In this document: positions 11,601 through 23,935 of the stretch, in pieces | Layout of the letters: every line of letters begins with the position of its first letter | Numbering within the stretch: position 1 is the stretch's first letter | Assembly: GCA_932294295.1 (NCBI GenBank) | Contig: OW028585.1 | Span: 2,018,001 to 2,082,000 of the forward strand | Origin: Alitta virens | Lineage: Eukaryota; Annelida; Polychaeta; Phyllodocida; Nereididae | Direction: 5' to 3' | DNA length: 64,000 nt | Notes under the pieces: model-generated | What the model was told of the DNA's origin: nothing | The model's database searches: none | Seen by the model: the letters and a program-made list of their open reading frames with translations, nothing else | Program-made: the position numbers and the translations under genes

Positions 11601-13040
11601 GCATTTACGGCAACTCCAGTAATTTTTATTACCTTAATTTCATATTAAATTCATATTTGTTACAAATGCACACATTGGTAAATGTAATCAAACCTATGTG
11701 TGTATAGATATATCTCAAATTCAACATTATTATTAAATCCTGTAATTATCTTAAATGCACTCATTGTCTTTAACTTTTGTTCATTCACATTAATCAATAC
11801 AAAATGTATTGTATTGCTGCTATTCAACAATCAGCTGTTATGTGTGTTCCTCAGTTCCTCTGTTGTTCACAATTATACACATGTACAATCAACTCGAAGG
11901 AAGTGGGCATTTGAAGCCAGGATTCCTAACTGTTGACATCATTATAATTCAATTTAAAATGTTAGACCTTCAATTGGGTAAGTTTTTATCCAATTATATT
12001 TTATATTAGAAAGTGTTAGTAGTTAAAATTTACCTATTTTTTACATGTATTACAATATTTCAAGTTTCCCCTATATTATGTTCATTTATTATCAATCATT
12101 TAGTTCTTACACATGTTATGTAATACTTCAGGTGTTCAAATAGTCATGGTCATGGTGGGCAACTGACAATTGTGGATGCAGGTCCCAGTTATGCCTAAGA
12201 TTTGTGAGTTGTTATGTAAATCTTTATACCTGCTTATCGCATAAAAATGTGGCTTGTTACTTCATGTTAGCCATTTTGATGATTATGAAATTGGTTTCAA
12301 TGTATTAACTCATGGTGATTTGTTTACTGTACTTGTAGATTCACCAATATTCGATATTCAATATTCCCGATAATAACCATCGTGTGCATAATTAAGGGTC
12401 GTTGGTCCTGTATTCAATAATATTATATTAAATTCCAATAAATGCACCTTACAAGAATACAAATATTTTCATGATCAAAGATTGGCTTCAGATTGATAAA
12501 TGCCATTCCTTCATCAGAAGCATGTCTTCTTTAAGTTTAAGTTAAATTAAATTATAATTGAATTATTGTATACACTGTTGTTAAGGCTTTTGTAATCTGT
12601 TTTAATATGGAGAAACAATGTACGAATAGGCACTATATTTTTGTCTGAATAACTCTTTTGTATCTGTATCTTTATCTGAAGACAGCCTCGCCAATCACAG
12701 GAGAGCACACACAAAGTCAGTGACATCATGAATCATAGCATTGTTGTTTCATATGTGACATCATCACCATGGCGACCAACCAGAGTGAGGAAGAACAGAC
12801 AGAAAAACAAAATTTCCTTACTCAATGAGCTGGAAAATATTTCACACCAAAAACTGAAATAGTAGAGTCATCGGGATATAAATAAAACCACAGGCACCGT
12901 CCAGCTAGCATCAGTGCGTTGTCAAGATTTAAGAAGAAGGTGCCATTCTCGTGCACTGAGCGAGTTGACTTGGCCTCATTCAAAGGCCTGATGCTCTAAC
13001 TACACTTAATATAAATGGCAGATTCTTTGGTAACATCAAC
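11601..13040. other. No gene recognised
   Basis: AT-rich sequence between the dispersed repeat and the next repeats. The Kozak-like ATG at about 12768 opens only a 19-codon frame. See the separate entry for the possible promoter near 12.88 kb. Confidence 0.4.
12720..12960 (+). promoter_or_regulatory. Possible core promoter (TATA + Inr)
   Basis: TGACATCA occurs at about 12720 and 12757 (CRE-like). TATAAATA lies at 12877-12884, and an initiator-like GCATCAGTGCG has its A at 12913, 36 bp from the first T of the TATA box, slightly longer than usual. No exon could be tied to it, so it may be a fossil promoter or part of a transposon. Confidence 0.25.
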
Positions 13041-13176
13041 CAAACAATATTTCCTATAAATCTGAATCAACAACATAATGTTTATTTACCATATTTATGT
13101 TCTTATAACAATTTTTGAAGGTGAATAGAATCGCGACAGTCATGCGGACATAATATAGGTCATTTATAGCAGCAGG

Positions 13177-13253
13177 AGGGGCACCTATGGGGATTTTGAA
13201 GTAAAACCCAGAGGCATAGAAGGGGCACCTTTGGGGATTTTGAAGTAAAACCA
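13177..13253. repeat. 44-bp tandem duplication
   Basis: AGGGGCACCTATGGGGATT and AGGGGCACCTTTGGGGATT start at 13177 and 13221. Each is followed by TTGAAGTAAAACC. Two copies only. Confidence 0.8.
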
Positions 13254-13306
13254 CCTTTCTTCTCTATATGTCTGGACACACCAGCCTCTGCTGGAGGGGG
13301 CCTGTG

Positions 13307-13426
13307 ATAAAACTTAATAACTCTGTGGTTCAGAGCCCTGAAATTCACTCATGATGAGGTTGGGCTAGAGATCCCACCAGTCCCACAGGGACGAGTGGGT
13401 TCTCCAGACCAACATCATCACGAGTA
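13307..13426. mobile_element. Hairpin MITE, partial copy
   Basis: AAAACTTAATAACTCTGTGG then TTCAGAGCCCTGAA match the left end of the MITE at 43951-44108. The interior (ACTCATGATGAGGTTGGGCT ... AGACCAACATCATCACGAGT) folds on itself with arms of about 38 bases around ATCCCACCAGTCCC/GGGACGAGTGGGTT. Confidence 0.6.
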
Positions 13427-13429
13427 TAT

Positions 13430-14760
13430 ATCATATAATCACTCTATCTCTCTCTATTTCTCTGTGTATCTATGCATGTTTTTGGTTTATGTTAGAATAT
13501 ATCTAGGCATCTATGTATCTATTTTATTACTATTATCATTTTTTTTTAATCTTTTACATTGGTAAACCGATTTGGTATAAAAAGTGTCTAATCTATCTGG
13601 TAGATCAATTTGGTTTACATCCTTATCCAAAATAGCAATGGTTTCTCGCCACGTCCCTGCATTTCATATCAGTGTACTCGCTGTACATGATTATAATCGT
13701 ATCCGTTTCAATGTGGTTTTAATTGTTTCCTGGAAAGCAGGAGTTACATGGGGATAATATAATATTATAATAAGAATACCCCAAGTTTAATTATTTATGG
13801 TCGAATTTAGTGGAATATAATTCTGTTTTTCCATGGTCTGGGAGTTCAAACCTTGTAACACTGCATGTGTTGCGCACCAAGCCAGGTCATCTCATCATTA
13901 CATCTACCTCTGGCAGTTGGTCATACAAGCTGGCTTCAGAATAGCCCTTAAACAATACAATGCTACAATTTCTGGCTGGAGTGATAGTTGTCTGGTCGAT
14001 TTCAGTTGGGATACACCCTAGCACTTCCTGAATTTCCATCAACATGTCAGTCTGTCTGTCATTTAGACAACCAAATATGGGCATGCATAGGTTGTCATCT
14101 CATCATTATGTTTGCATGCTTGTACTTTAAAGCTGCATGGTCTGTCAAAATTACGAGTTTCTAAGACTTTATAAAAATAGTTTAAAATTGCCTTAATAAA
14201 TCAAGACACACTAAATTTGCATCAGCTAGTCAGTGTATCAGACATTAATAACAAAAAATAAATCATAAATTGAAAGAAAATCAAGACCAAAACATTGGTG
14301 CCTCAATGGATATGACATCATCACCCATTGTTCAGTATTGTGACATATTCACTGGGTTTGTTTACATACTGAATTTTTGATGGCATAAAAAACTCTATTT
14401 ATATTATCGATGGTACCTTAGAGTAAAATTGCTGTGCACAAATGAGAATGTAATGGTAAAAGACATCATTAGACAAGAAGGTGGTTTTGGTTTATATAAT
14501 TATTTGCCTTTGCTAAATCTACAGACACTTTAAGTGACCCAGACAGTCCCATAAGTCCAAGAGGCAATCCAATAAGCATTCAGTTGTCTTTCTGTTTTTT
14601 TTATTAGTCAATGATGTCCTTCAGCTCATCCAACATTTGGAGAAACACAACACAGCTCACAGCCTTAAATACCAAAGGAGAAAGGAACAGGCTGTATAAC
14701 AGCAGAAAATTGCGTTAAACACCATTGTAAAATGAAGTAGGACTCTGTTGCATGTTGGAG
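13430..14760. other. Unassigned; one unidentified ORF-like patch
   Basis: A CTAT/TCTC-rich microsatellite patch at 13440-13520 is followed by unremarkable AT-rich DNA. The minus frame 14084-13887 (MLMEIQEVLGCIPTEIDQTT) reads like protein, but it has no motif, intron signal or partner, and I cannot assign it. Confidence 0.35.
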
Positions 14761-15290
14761 AAGAGAATGCGCTTGGCAAAGTTTTTTGCAAATGATGTCT
14801 AGCAAATGATGTCTTGCAAATGATGTCTTGCAAATGATGTCTTGCTCTATAATATGTTAATTTGTGTGGTGTGAAGATAAATTAACTTTTTATAAATTTA
14901 ACTTTTATATAAATGTTCATTATCTGTAAGTTGTATTAAGTGTATGTTGATGTTGCAATGTATGTAATGCACTTGGCAAAGTGTTTTGCAAATGATGTTT
15001 TGGAAGATTACTAAGAAAAAAGCATCAAAATATGCCCTTACAATGACTTCATGTAGTGTGATCACACAATGTGACTTATATGATATAGCGTAATCACACA
15101 GTGTGACTCCAAACCATCACATCACCAAATATGACCTCAGAAGTGTTGCTCTATAACATCACAATTTGTGTGGAAATAATTTCACTTTCTATAGATTCAA
15201 CTTTTATTTGAATGTTCATTATCTGTATATTGTATTAAGCGTATACGGATGTTGCAATGTATGTAATGTGATAAATGACTCGCTGACAAT
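14760..15290. repeat. ~300-bp tandem duplication with a 14-bp minisatellite
   Basis: GCAAATGATGTCTTGCTCTA-type sequence starts two related blocks: TTGCTCTATAATATG near 14841 and TTGCTCTATAACATC near 15142. Both continue with AATTTGTGTGG, TTCATTATCTGTA and GATGTTGCAATGTATGTAA. Within the first, GCAAATGATGTCT repeats four times at about 14787-14842. A paired TCACACARTGTGACT motif lies at 15058-15110. Confidence 0.7.
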
Positions 15291-16040
15291 AAATCAGATT
15301 AGGCTAACAGTGGACTGAGCTGAAATAGGCCAATATTAAGTTGACAACCACACTTGTAACAATCAAATTTATCACATACTCCAAGGTTTAAACATCAAGT
15401 TGTAAAATATAACAGTGTAGAGGAGACAGGAACCCTTTGGGACATGAGGTACATTGGGACACCAGCCATATCTCGATAATAAACAATTTCTAGGCTGGGC
15501 TTGCTGCATGGTTTTCACAGATACAGCCTCATAACATGAGATAACAAATATGTAAGAGTTATCATTAAATACATGTCCTATAATTTTTCTAAACATTGTA
15601 TTGTGACATAGTTTTGCATAATATCAAAAGTAATATGTATAACTTACCCAATGGCTAAGTGCCTTAATCATGGGATGAAACCCAAGGCTATACCAAAAAT
15701 GATGCATTATAATATTATCTTCTTACGTGCTAAAGGTAAACTTCATTGATGGCTTCAGATTATTATGACTTTCTATATATCAAACTTTTGACTCCCACAC
15801 ATTTAAGCTGTATCCTGGATATGCGGTTCCCAAGAGATAAGCAAAAAATGATATGTATTGATTGACGTGCTAATATAGAGATCTACATCCAGGAATCTAT
15901 GGACTGGCGACTAGTTTAGTACTTTTATTTTAGATTTAGTTACACGCTTGATTATCAAATGTTTCCTGGGCATACCATTATGTTTCATTTGAGCAGCAAC
16001 TGAGTGAAGTTAACAAGGACTATTGGATCGCTTTAAAGTA
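15291..16040. other. No feature recognised
   Basis: The minus ORF at 15596-15372 has no motif or splice signals. Nothing else seen. Confidence 0.4.
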
Positions 16041-16240
16041 CTGCTTCAGCTAAGGGGTGAGTCATGCTATTTTTTCAAGGAAAATACAAACATGGCATTT
16101 CATTATAGCAAACTTAATGGAGAAATCCAGTTGAAACTATTTATATAGTAGCTGTAATTCTCCACAGCCATCATGGATTGTAAATAATATTTTCTTATAA
16201 TGCCAATAAAGGCTATTACTACTACTACTACTACTACTTT
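16041..16240 (+). mobile_element. Probable LINE/SINE 3' end with (ACT)n tail
   Basis: TGCCAATAAAGGCTATTACT runs into (ACT)n at 16216-16238. An AATAAAGGCTATTA stretch joined to a trinucleotide tail is a common end of L2/CR1/RTE-group elements. The upstream boundary is uncertain and no coding part remains. Confidence 0.4.
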
Positions 16241-16324
16241 TTAATGTATAAGACATGCTCGTAAACTTGAAAACTATGCTGATGGAATGAATATAGGTGC
16301 TGGATGTGACTTTGGCTTGTGAGA

Positions 16325-16512
16325 GTTGGTGGGTGGATGGGTGGAGTAGGGCTTTACATCCGGTATTTCTGCACCTGATGGGTTAATTAGGACAGGGATC
16401 ATGGCAATGAGATGAAGGATGAAACAACCATCCAACTTAGGCTAGACCAGAACCCATGACCCAGCAAATAGAAACACACGTGCGCTACCACTGAGCTAGG
16501 CCCCCACACTTT
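16325..16512 (-). mobile_element. tRNA-derived SINE, copy 1
   Basis: Read on the minus strand from ~16505: GGGGGCCTAGCTCAGTGGTA (tRNA 5' end and A box), a degenerate B box (GGGTTCTGGTC), a body shared with the 37.2-kb copy (GGATGGYTGTTTCATCC, CTCATTGCCATG, CATCAGGTGCAGAAATAC, GTAAAGCCCTA) and a (CCAC/CCCA)n-type tail at 16325-16345. Flanks ACTTTGGCTTGTGA / ACTTTTGTGGCTGTGA may be a decayed target-site duplication. The head is tRNA-like but too degenerate to be a functional tRNA. Confidence 0.82.
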
Positions 16513-16519
16513 TGTGGCT

Positions 16520-17214
16520 GTGATTCCTGTATCATGGGAAAAATGTCAGCACACAAAAATCAAAGTGCCTTTGAGCATGTAGTCATCCCTTCAACTGATT
16601 CACTGTGTTTTAGCTGGTTCTATTAGGAACTATTGGGGACTACCGGTTACTGCGCCTGGCAAATAGTTAATTACATTATCTTAATGTGATGTCATCAATT
16701 GCACTCAATGACCTCATCGTTCAAGGCACAATTTGTTGCTGAGGGTTAGTCTCAAATTCTCACTATTATCATGAAACTTTCTCACCAACAGCATGTTTTA
16801 CTTCAATTCAAATACTTGCACATTATGTCAGTGAAAGATATTTTGATTGTACACCAAATGCATGGTAAATTGGCATACATGAGTGTTCCAATATACTGCC
16901 TCATATATATGGAGCAACCTGAAGATTTTGAAGAATAGGGCAAAAATGGTGAACAAATTGCGAAAGTCATTGTATGGTCTGAAGCAAAATGCTAGAAATT
17001 TGAACAGTTTGTTGTGAGCAGTCAAATGTGGCCATAATTGTCTGGGTCGACAAAATTATTAATGTTGGTTACATAATGATCAAATATCTAACAGTGTGAA
17101 GGGATTCTTTACTCAGCAAACCATAAATTATTTTCTAAAAATTTTCATAACATGATTCAAAATTTGTTTGCAAAATCTTCATCAAATCTTTTGAAAAGAT
17201 GGAATTGTCTAGTA
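16520..17214. other. No feature recognised
   Basis: No exon or repeat family seen. The 65-residue minus ORF at 17025-16828 has no motif. Confidence 0.4.
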
Positions 17215-17687
17215 CTTACGTAGCCATAAATAGCCACTGTCCATCCGTCTGTACTCACCATTCACTCATATCACTCGTTGAAGGCTCGTAAAAAGTCCGA
17301 CGGGACATCCGTCGCTCGCCGTGGTCTTCCGCGCCCATCCTTGCCCTTCCTTGAACCACTTGCAGGGGTTATCTACGAGCTATCTTTGAGGGGTTTTTGA
17401 GTGATCCAAGAGCCATCTACGAGCCATCTACGAGCCATCTACAAGCCATCTACGAGCCATCTACGAGTGCCTCACGGATGCCTCACGGATGCCTCATGGA
17501 TGCCTCACGGTTGCCTCATGGATGCCTCATGGATGCCTAATGGATGCCTAATGGATGCCTGATAACAGACATTTGGCAAGCGTTTGACGGACGTCCAGCG
17601 AACGATCTACAATTGCCCCACGTACACTCGTAGAAAGAAGTTACGTGATTAACAGAGCCAGCATGTATAGCCAATTGTTGACATATT
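17215..17687. mobile_element. CpG-rich non-autonomous element with 11-bp minisatellites
   Basis: The block stands out by base composition. 17398-17472 is GAGCCATCTAC repeated about seven times, and 17470-17563 is GCCTCACGGAT and variants (CATGGAT, TAATGGAT) about nine times, also with an 11-bp period. Subterminal GGGACATCCGTCGCTCG (17302) and GGACGTCCAGCG (17588, partly inverse) look like remnants of inverted ends. The right ~90 bp recur inverted at 5199-5292. The junction with the LINE RT frame at ~17688 suggests insertion into or beside that LINE. No protein is encoded. Confidence 0.65.
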
Positions 17688-19170
17688 GTTTATCTTAATA
17701 TTTATTGGATTGACTTTTCTTTGCGGGTTGTGAAATACCATGGCCTTTGTATTATTGATGTTAAGTAATAATTTATTTACTTTAAACCAATCATTTATGT
17801 TATTAAGCTCTGTATTTATTTGATCCTCGAGATTCAGATCAGGGTTTCCAAAGGCATTTAACGTTGTTGATAGTGCTGTGTCATCTGCATATTTAATTGG
17901 CTTAAAAATATTTGTTGCAACATATAGATCATTAATGTAAATAATAAACAATAAATGCCCAATAATAGATCCCTGTGGGACACCAGTTGATATTGAGAGA
18001 TAGTCAGATTCTGTATTATTAAATTCGACATATTGATTACGATAATTTAGCTAATAGCAATGATCTACCAGCCACTCCCTAATAATTTCATTTATACAGC
18101 AAAATTTCATCTTTGTTATGCTTGACCGAGAACCAGGTCCTCAGGCAAACTCATCAAAGTTCTTGGTCCAGCATAACAAAGATGTATATATTAACTTCTC
18201 AGATAAAAGTCAGGGCAAAGTCAAGAGTGTGGTATTTGACTGGACACTTGCTCAAATCCAAGATGCCACGGTTCCTCAATTTATTAATATTTATAGTCAA
18301 TTTCTCCCCCAAATCTGTCCCTTCACATCGCTGGCCAATAGGCCACATCCAATCACAGTTCATGATTCTAATAACATTGACCAATCAAATTGTATTTTGT
18401 CTTACAAAATTATATTTTTGCTCCTACTTTGAGCCCTCCTCCAAATTTCTCATCAAAATTCAAACAGTCATTTAGTAACAGTCTGTGGTAATCTTAAAAT
18501 ATTCATAATTTCACACTTTTCATGTCATCTTCTATTTGTCATCAATTGTTTTTGTTTTTTCCACATGTGATGATTAGTGTAAATAAAAATTAACTGAACT
18601 GAACTGCTGTAATACTGAGTAGAAACTTTGGTAAATGGAAAACATTTGTTCAATGATTTTGTAAATATTTCATGAAAATTAGTAAATGCTTCTTGAAAAT
18701 TTTGGTTTCCAGTCAAATCCAATGAAAAGTTTCTATTTTAGATATAAAAAGATCAATATTCCCTGTGATGTAGTTTCTGAATTTAACTGGTACAAATTTA
18801 TTGCATGCAAGCCATTTACGCCTTCTTTCGTACAGTTCATGTTCACAAATTTGTTATCAATTGAAGTTGCAGTTGGTTTGCATACTTTTGTGGGTTGAGT
18901 TATTCTAGGGATAAAAGATGCAGTGTAGCAAATTTTGAATTATTCTGCGTTTAAAATGTGAGTATCTGCAATCAGTAAGTTTATATTAAAATCTCAAAGA
19001 AGATACACTATTTTGTTTTCCTCAGATCATTAAGATATGTATTGAATTTCTTGATATCAGTATTAGGGGGTCTGTAAATAACTTATACAAAAATGTCTTT
19101 GTCAGTGCCAGTATCACCTTGAAAAATTTCAATGAATAGTGATTATATTTTATCATTAGCCAATTCAAAT
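17688..19170 (-). mobile_element. LINE remnant B: endonuclease, linker and RT palm
   Basis: On the minus strand from 19170 downward: endonuclease piece VIYRPPNTDIKKFN (near 19070) and NDLRKTK, a linker EAFTNFHEIFTKSLNKCFPF in the frame 18722-18525, then RT palm REWLVDHCY (followed by a stop), YRNQYVEFNNTESDYLS, GVPQGSIIGHLLF, IIYINDL and KYADDTALS (YADD box near 17880-17892). The order EN-linker-RT is correct for a Jockey/CR1-type LINE on this strand. It has stops and is cut off at the CpG-rich element. A hairpin (18108-18184) and about 300 bp of unrelated sequence separate linker and RT. Confidence 0.82.
18108..18184. repeat. Hairpin (inverted repeat, ~26-bp arms)
   Basis: CATCTTTGTTATGCTTGACC at 18108-18127 is inverted as GGTCCAGCATAACAAAGATG at 18165-18184. 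The arms extend inward by GAGAAC/GTTCTT, around a short loop. It lies at the break inside LINE B and could be the end of a small hairpin insertion running to about 18480. Confidence 0.7.
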
Positions 19171-19189
19171 CACATCACTGATTTTACAA

Positions 19190-19960
19190 CTGGGCTTATA
19201 TGATAATTAAATGAACCGAAGTTAATATCCAACTGACCTAAATCATTACATAATTTATTTTAAAGTTCAAAATAGCTTGCACAAACACATAAAATATGGA
19301 ATTTGTCTTCAACGAATTTACCAACACAAACAATACAATAACTTTTCCAGGAGTAACATTGCTATAATGACCCAAGTCTACATTTAATGGTAAAATTCCA
19401 GCTCTATGCTGAGCTAATGAAGATCTATTTTTTCGAGACATCTGACACTTAGCATAACATTCTGGACAAAGTGTTAATTTATACATGTTATAGTACCTTA
19501 ACTTGGGTTTATCAAATCTGGACATCTTCCATTGTTCAAAGTCTTTACTTTCTAGTACATTTTTAACACCATTAATATCACAAGGTAATTTATCTCTAAC
19601 AATTCCATCTAAATTAAATTTACATACCATTTCTTGCAATTCATCCAACCAATTATTTCTACAAACATTCAATTAATATTTAAATACCTTCCTGGTTCAT
19701 ATTTCTTCATCCGTATTGATCAGTATATAATAATACTAACAAATGTTAATATGTCTGTTATATAATAAACTAAATCACCTTCAAACATATATAATGGAGC
19801 AAACTTATGAACACCAAGCAAATACCTAAAAGCATGAAACTTAGCATTTTGAACCTTATTATAGTTTTAGAAACCTCAAACACCAGCTGCATATTCTATT
19901 CTAACATAGGTTTAATACATGAGTTATGCAGCTTAAAAAAAGTCTTTATTTCAGATTGCT
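19190..19960 (-). mobile_element. LINE remnant A: RT C-terminal region
   Basis: Minus-strand frames give EYAAGV, LLGVHKFAP and YMFEGDLVYYITD (post-RT thumb region; near 19880-19740). The open frame 19672-19238 then reads KPKLRYYNMYKLTLCPECY, QMSRKNRSSLAQHRAGILPL and VDLGHYSNVTPGK. This matches the C-terminal region of a LINE that ends in a Cys-rich HFLxxC box, here frame-shifted. It sits upstream of LINE B on the same strand but represents a later part of the protein, so it is a separate insertion. A related fragment is at 42525-42700. Confidence 0.75.
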
Positions 19961-19969
19961 ATCTAACCA

Positions 19970-22900
19970 ATTCCACTCATGAATCTATATAACTTCATAT
20001 TGTCATATTTCATTTTTTTCCTCTTACATGGTTTTCTCATTTTTTCACAAATGTTTTGTTTCAATGTGACTAATTATGTATTTGTTTTTCCCTGTGATTC
20101 AGGCCTGATTTCTCTTATTCTTCAACTGTTCAGATTTGTTCTTCAGACTGTGAAAGTTTTCTGTATCAAAAATTTCTTGCCTGTGAGTTCTTATGGTCCC
20201 TGATTGTTATTTATGTAATAGACGTTTACTGAGACATTCACTTTTCCTACAATGCTGTTATTGTAGTGGAGTAGCGCATCTTAAATGCCTGCCGTTTATA
20301 TCCAGAACAGATACACTTTTCTCTGAAAGAGCTCATAATAAATGGTTATGTACTCGTTGTACTGCAACCGAACTCCCTTTTCACCATTATGATAATGATA
20401 ATGATTTCCTGCAGGTGTTGTCCGAGGCTTGGTCAAGTTTGAACACATGTCCTTTGACACTTTTCCCTAATTTGACCCTCAATCCTTTTGAACTTAATGA
20501 GGATGAGTTTGATTCTCCCATTTTTGACCATGACCCTGATCTCCAATATTTTAATGATTCTACTTACCTTCAAAATATAAGACAATGTGATTATTTTTTA
20601 GAAAACACATTTATAAAGAAATGTGAAGAATTGTCGATTAATAATGAATGTCTATCATTTATTCATGTTAATATAAGAAGTATCCCTAAAAACTTGTGTT
20701 CTTTCGTGCATTATATCGACATGCTCAACCTCAACTTTACTGTCATAGGTATGTCAGAAACCTGGCTCTACGATGCTAATGTTCATTGTTTTGGGATAGA
20801 GAGCTATAACCACTTTTTTCAGTATAGAAAGGAACGCAGAGGAGGTGGTGTCTCACTGTTTATACACAAAAAACTCTCTGCTAAGTGTAGGGAAGATCTC
20901 AATGTGAATCAAAGTTTCATGGAGGCAATTTTTTTTGAAATTCCGAAAGATGAGATTGGTACAAATAAATGCATCATTGTTGGAACAATATAGCGGCCAC
21001 CTAATCAGGATGTTTCTATTTTTACAGATAGCCTGACTGAAATTTTACATAATATAAGAAAAGAGGGAAAATTATTGTATATTATGGGAGATTTCAACAT
21101 AAATCTTCTTGATACTGATAATCATATACCCAGCTCTGAATTTTTAGACAATATGTACTCTCTGTCTTTTTTTCCTCTTATTACAAAGCCTACCAGAATA
21201 ACACAGAACACCTCTACCTTAATAGACAATATATTCATTAATGACATTAATAATATACAAAGCTTTAGTGGTATCCTTTTTACAGGAATTACTGATCATT
21301 TTCCTGTTTTTTCCATTAACTATGGTACTAAAATATTGGAAAAGGTTTCATCCTATAAGACCAGAATTTTGTCGCTCTCAAACATGGAATCTTTTGCAAA
21401 TAAGTTAAGGCTTGAAAATTGGCAAGATGTATTAAGTTCTGATAATGGTTCTGAGACATTTAAGCTGTTTTACACTAAATTCTGTACACTGTACGATAAT
21501 GCCTTTCCAGTAAAACATGTGAAGACAGGTTACAAAACAAAAAAGATATGGTTGTCAGATGGTTTGCGAAAATCTATTAAAATTAAAAACAGAATGTACA
21601 TGAAGCAACTAAGAAGCCCATGTGAAGAGTATATAAGAGAATACAAAAGGCATAAATCATGCCTCAACAGATTAATGCGCAATGCTGAAAGAAATCACTA
21701 CAAAGATATTTTAGATAAAAATCGGAATAACTCAAAGAAGTTGTGGGAAATCCTTAAAGATATCATCAATAAAAAAAAATCTACCACCAGACCCAAAAAG
21801 TTTGTTATTGGTGATGAGGTTGTGACAAACGAAAATATCATTGCTGACAAATTTAACGATTATTTCACCAATGTAGGAAGCAACTTGGCAGAGAAAATAC
21901 CATCTGTTAATATAGACCCCATCACATACATACGTGGTTCATTTCCAAGTTCATTGTTCTTGCCAGATGTTGAAAGGTTTGAGGTAGAACGTATTATCAG
22001 GGCTCTCAAGCATAGCAGTGCTGGGTATGATGGCATCCATGCCAAAGTTCTTAAACACATATATAGATTAATCATTGAGCCCCTCACCCATGTTTTACAT
22101 CTATCTATCAGTCAAGGATTTTTTCCCAATGAAATGAAGTTAGCTAAAATTATACCATTGTATAAATCGGGTGATACCATACATATAGGAAATTATCGGC
22201 CGGTATCAGTGTTACCTATCTTCTCCAAATTATTAGAAAGGCTGATGTACAATAGAGTTTTCTCTTTTATTAATATTAATAACATTTTGTACAAGTATCA
22301 ATTTGGCTTTCGAGAAAAACATTCCACTAACCTAGCACTAATTACCCTAACAGATAAAATAGCATCAGCAATAGACAATGGTGATATATTTTTGGGTGTA
22401 TTTCTTGATTTAAAAAAAGCGTTTGACACTGTGAATCATAACATTTTATTACACAAGTTATTCAAATATGGGATAAGAGGGATCGCATTTAATTGGTTTC
22501 AGGATTATTTAAGGGGCAGAAAACAATTTGTTTCATTTAATGATGCTGAGTCTTCTAGACTTACTATTAAATGTGGAGTGCCCCAAGGTTCCATACTCGG
22601 GCCTCTTCTTTTTTTTATTATATATTAACGATATTAAAGATGTTTCTAATGTTGTCACCCCTATTGTCTTTGCTGATGATACTAGTTTATTCATAAGGGG
22701 TGGTTCTGTAGAAGATACATTTTCTTCACTAAACCAAGAATTGATTAAGATTAAAGATTGGCTTGGCGCAAACAAATTATCATTGAATTTAGAAAAAACT
22801 CACTATATTGTGTTCAGGTCTGCCAGGAGCAGAAGAGTTTTAAATGACAATATTTTAAAAATTGATAACTGCATAATTGAACGTGTCGAGCACATTAAAT

Positions 22901-23935
22901 TTATCGGAGTTACAGTAGATGCTAAGTTAACATGGGTTAATCACATAAAATCAGTTAAAAGTAAAGTTGCTAAGGGTATAGGAGTCTTAGCTAAAGCAAG
23001 AAAATATGTTGATATTATGTCTTTGAAACTATTATACAATAGCATTATCTACTCCCATTTGAACTACTGTGTAGAAGTCTGGGGAAATGCTGCAAATATT
23101 CACATCAACTCTTTATTTAAGTTTCAAAAGAAGGCAGTAAGATTGAGTAAAAATGCAAGTTTCATGGCTTCTACTGATCCAATATTCAAAACTATGAAAA
23201 GTTTAAAAGTAACTGATATTTTTGCCGTATGTACGTTAACCTTTGTTTTTAAATTTGTAAAGGGTATGTTACCAGAAGTATTCTATGAATTTTACATGAG
23301 GAATAATAGAGTGATAAGTCGCCAAACTAGACAGTCAAATAAGTTATATATTCCCATCGCTAAATCAGCATTGTATGAAAAAACTATACGAATTAATGGA
23401 GCAAAATATTGGAATAACATTGATGATATAATTGATTATAACTGCAGTCTGCATACTTTCAAGAAGAGACTAAAAAATCATTTTATCAGTAAATTGTCCT
23501 CATAACAATTTTACTAACTGCCACATGTTTGAAATGGGTTGTAGAGGAATTGTTTTGGCCTATGGTCACTTGGTATATATATATGTCTGAATATTTGAGG
23601 GAACTTTAAATTTTTCACAAGCACATTATATTTAATGTTCATTTTACTTTCTTTTTTCTTATATTGAATATGATTATATTTAACCATGTATCCTTCTGCC
23701 ACCATACATATTATATATATTTCTTTTTTTAATTGTTATCAATTAACAACTACGATAAAAATTGTAATTTTGATTGTTTTATTTGTCATATATATGTATA
23801 TTTAATATTGTTTGGTAATGGCATATACACTGCATAGTGTCTGCCAACCATGAAAATGATAATTTCGAAGAATGCAATTATTTATTTTTATTTTATTTTT
23901 TTCATATGATACATGGTCAATAAAGAAAAAAAAAT
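19970..23935 (+). mobile_element. Nearly full-length LINE: PHD finger + APE endonuclease + RT
   Basis: One long reading unit starts at ATG 20193. Residues 5-56 form a C4HC3 PHD-like finger (CYLC, CCYC, HLKC, WLCTRC). An APE-type endonuclease follows ([46 protein letters not shown]), then reverse transcriptase ([68 protein letters not shown]) and a C-terminal region ending at TAA 23503-23505. Only two lesions are visible: an in-frame TAG at 20991-20993 before RPPN, where the family has tyrosine, and a +1 shift in the eight-T run at 22609-22616. A T-rich leader precedes the ATG. The 3' UTR ends near AATAAAGAAAAAAAAA at ~23930. Best placed in the Jockey superfamily (CR1/L2-like); the exact clade is not settled. 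Confidence 0.92.

Noticed and set aside
12768..12830. ATG in a good Kozak context (CACCATGGCGACC)
   Set aside because: The frame closes after 19 codons. A GTGAGG donor after five codons is possible, but no downstream exon was found, and the possible TATA box lies downstream of it.
17398..17563. CRISPR-like array
   Set aside because: The 11-bp units abut without spacers and the DNA is animal; it is a minisatellite.
18113..18475. Plus-strand ORFs of 104-120 residues
   Set aside because: They overlap the hairpin and unrelated sequence inside a minus-strand LINE; no motif, and two frames are open by chance.
20193..20360. Host gene with a PHD finger
   Set aside because: The finger is in frame with a LINE endonuclease and RT, so it belongs to the retrotransposon.
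21860..22087. Minus ORF inside the plus-strand LINE
   Set aside because: It is the antisense shadow of the RT-coding frame.
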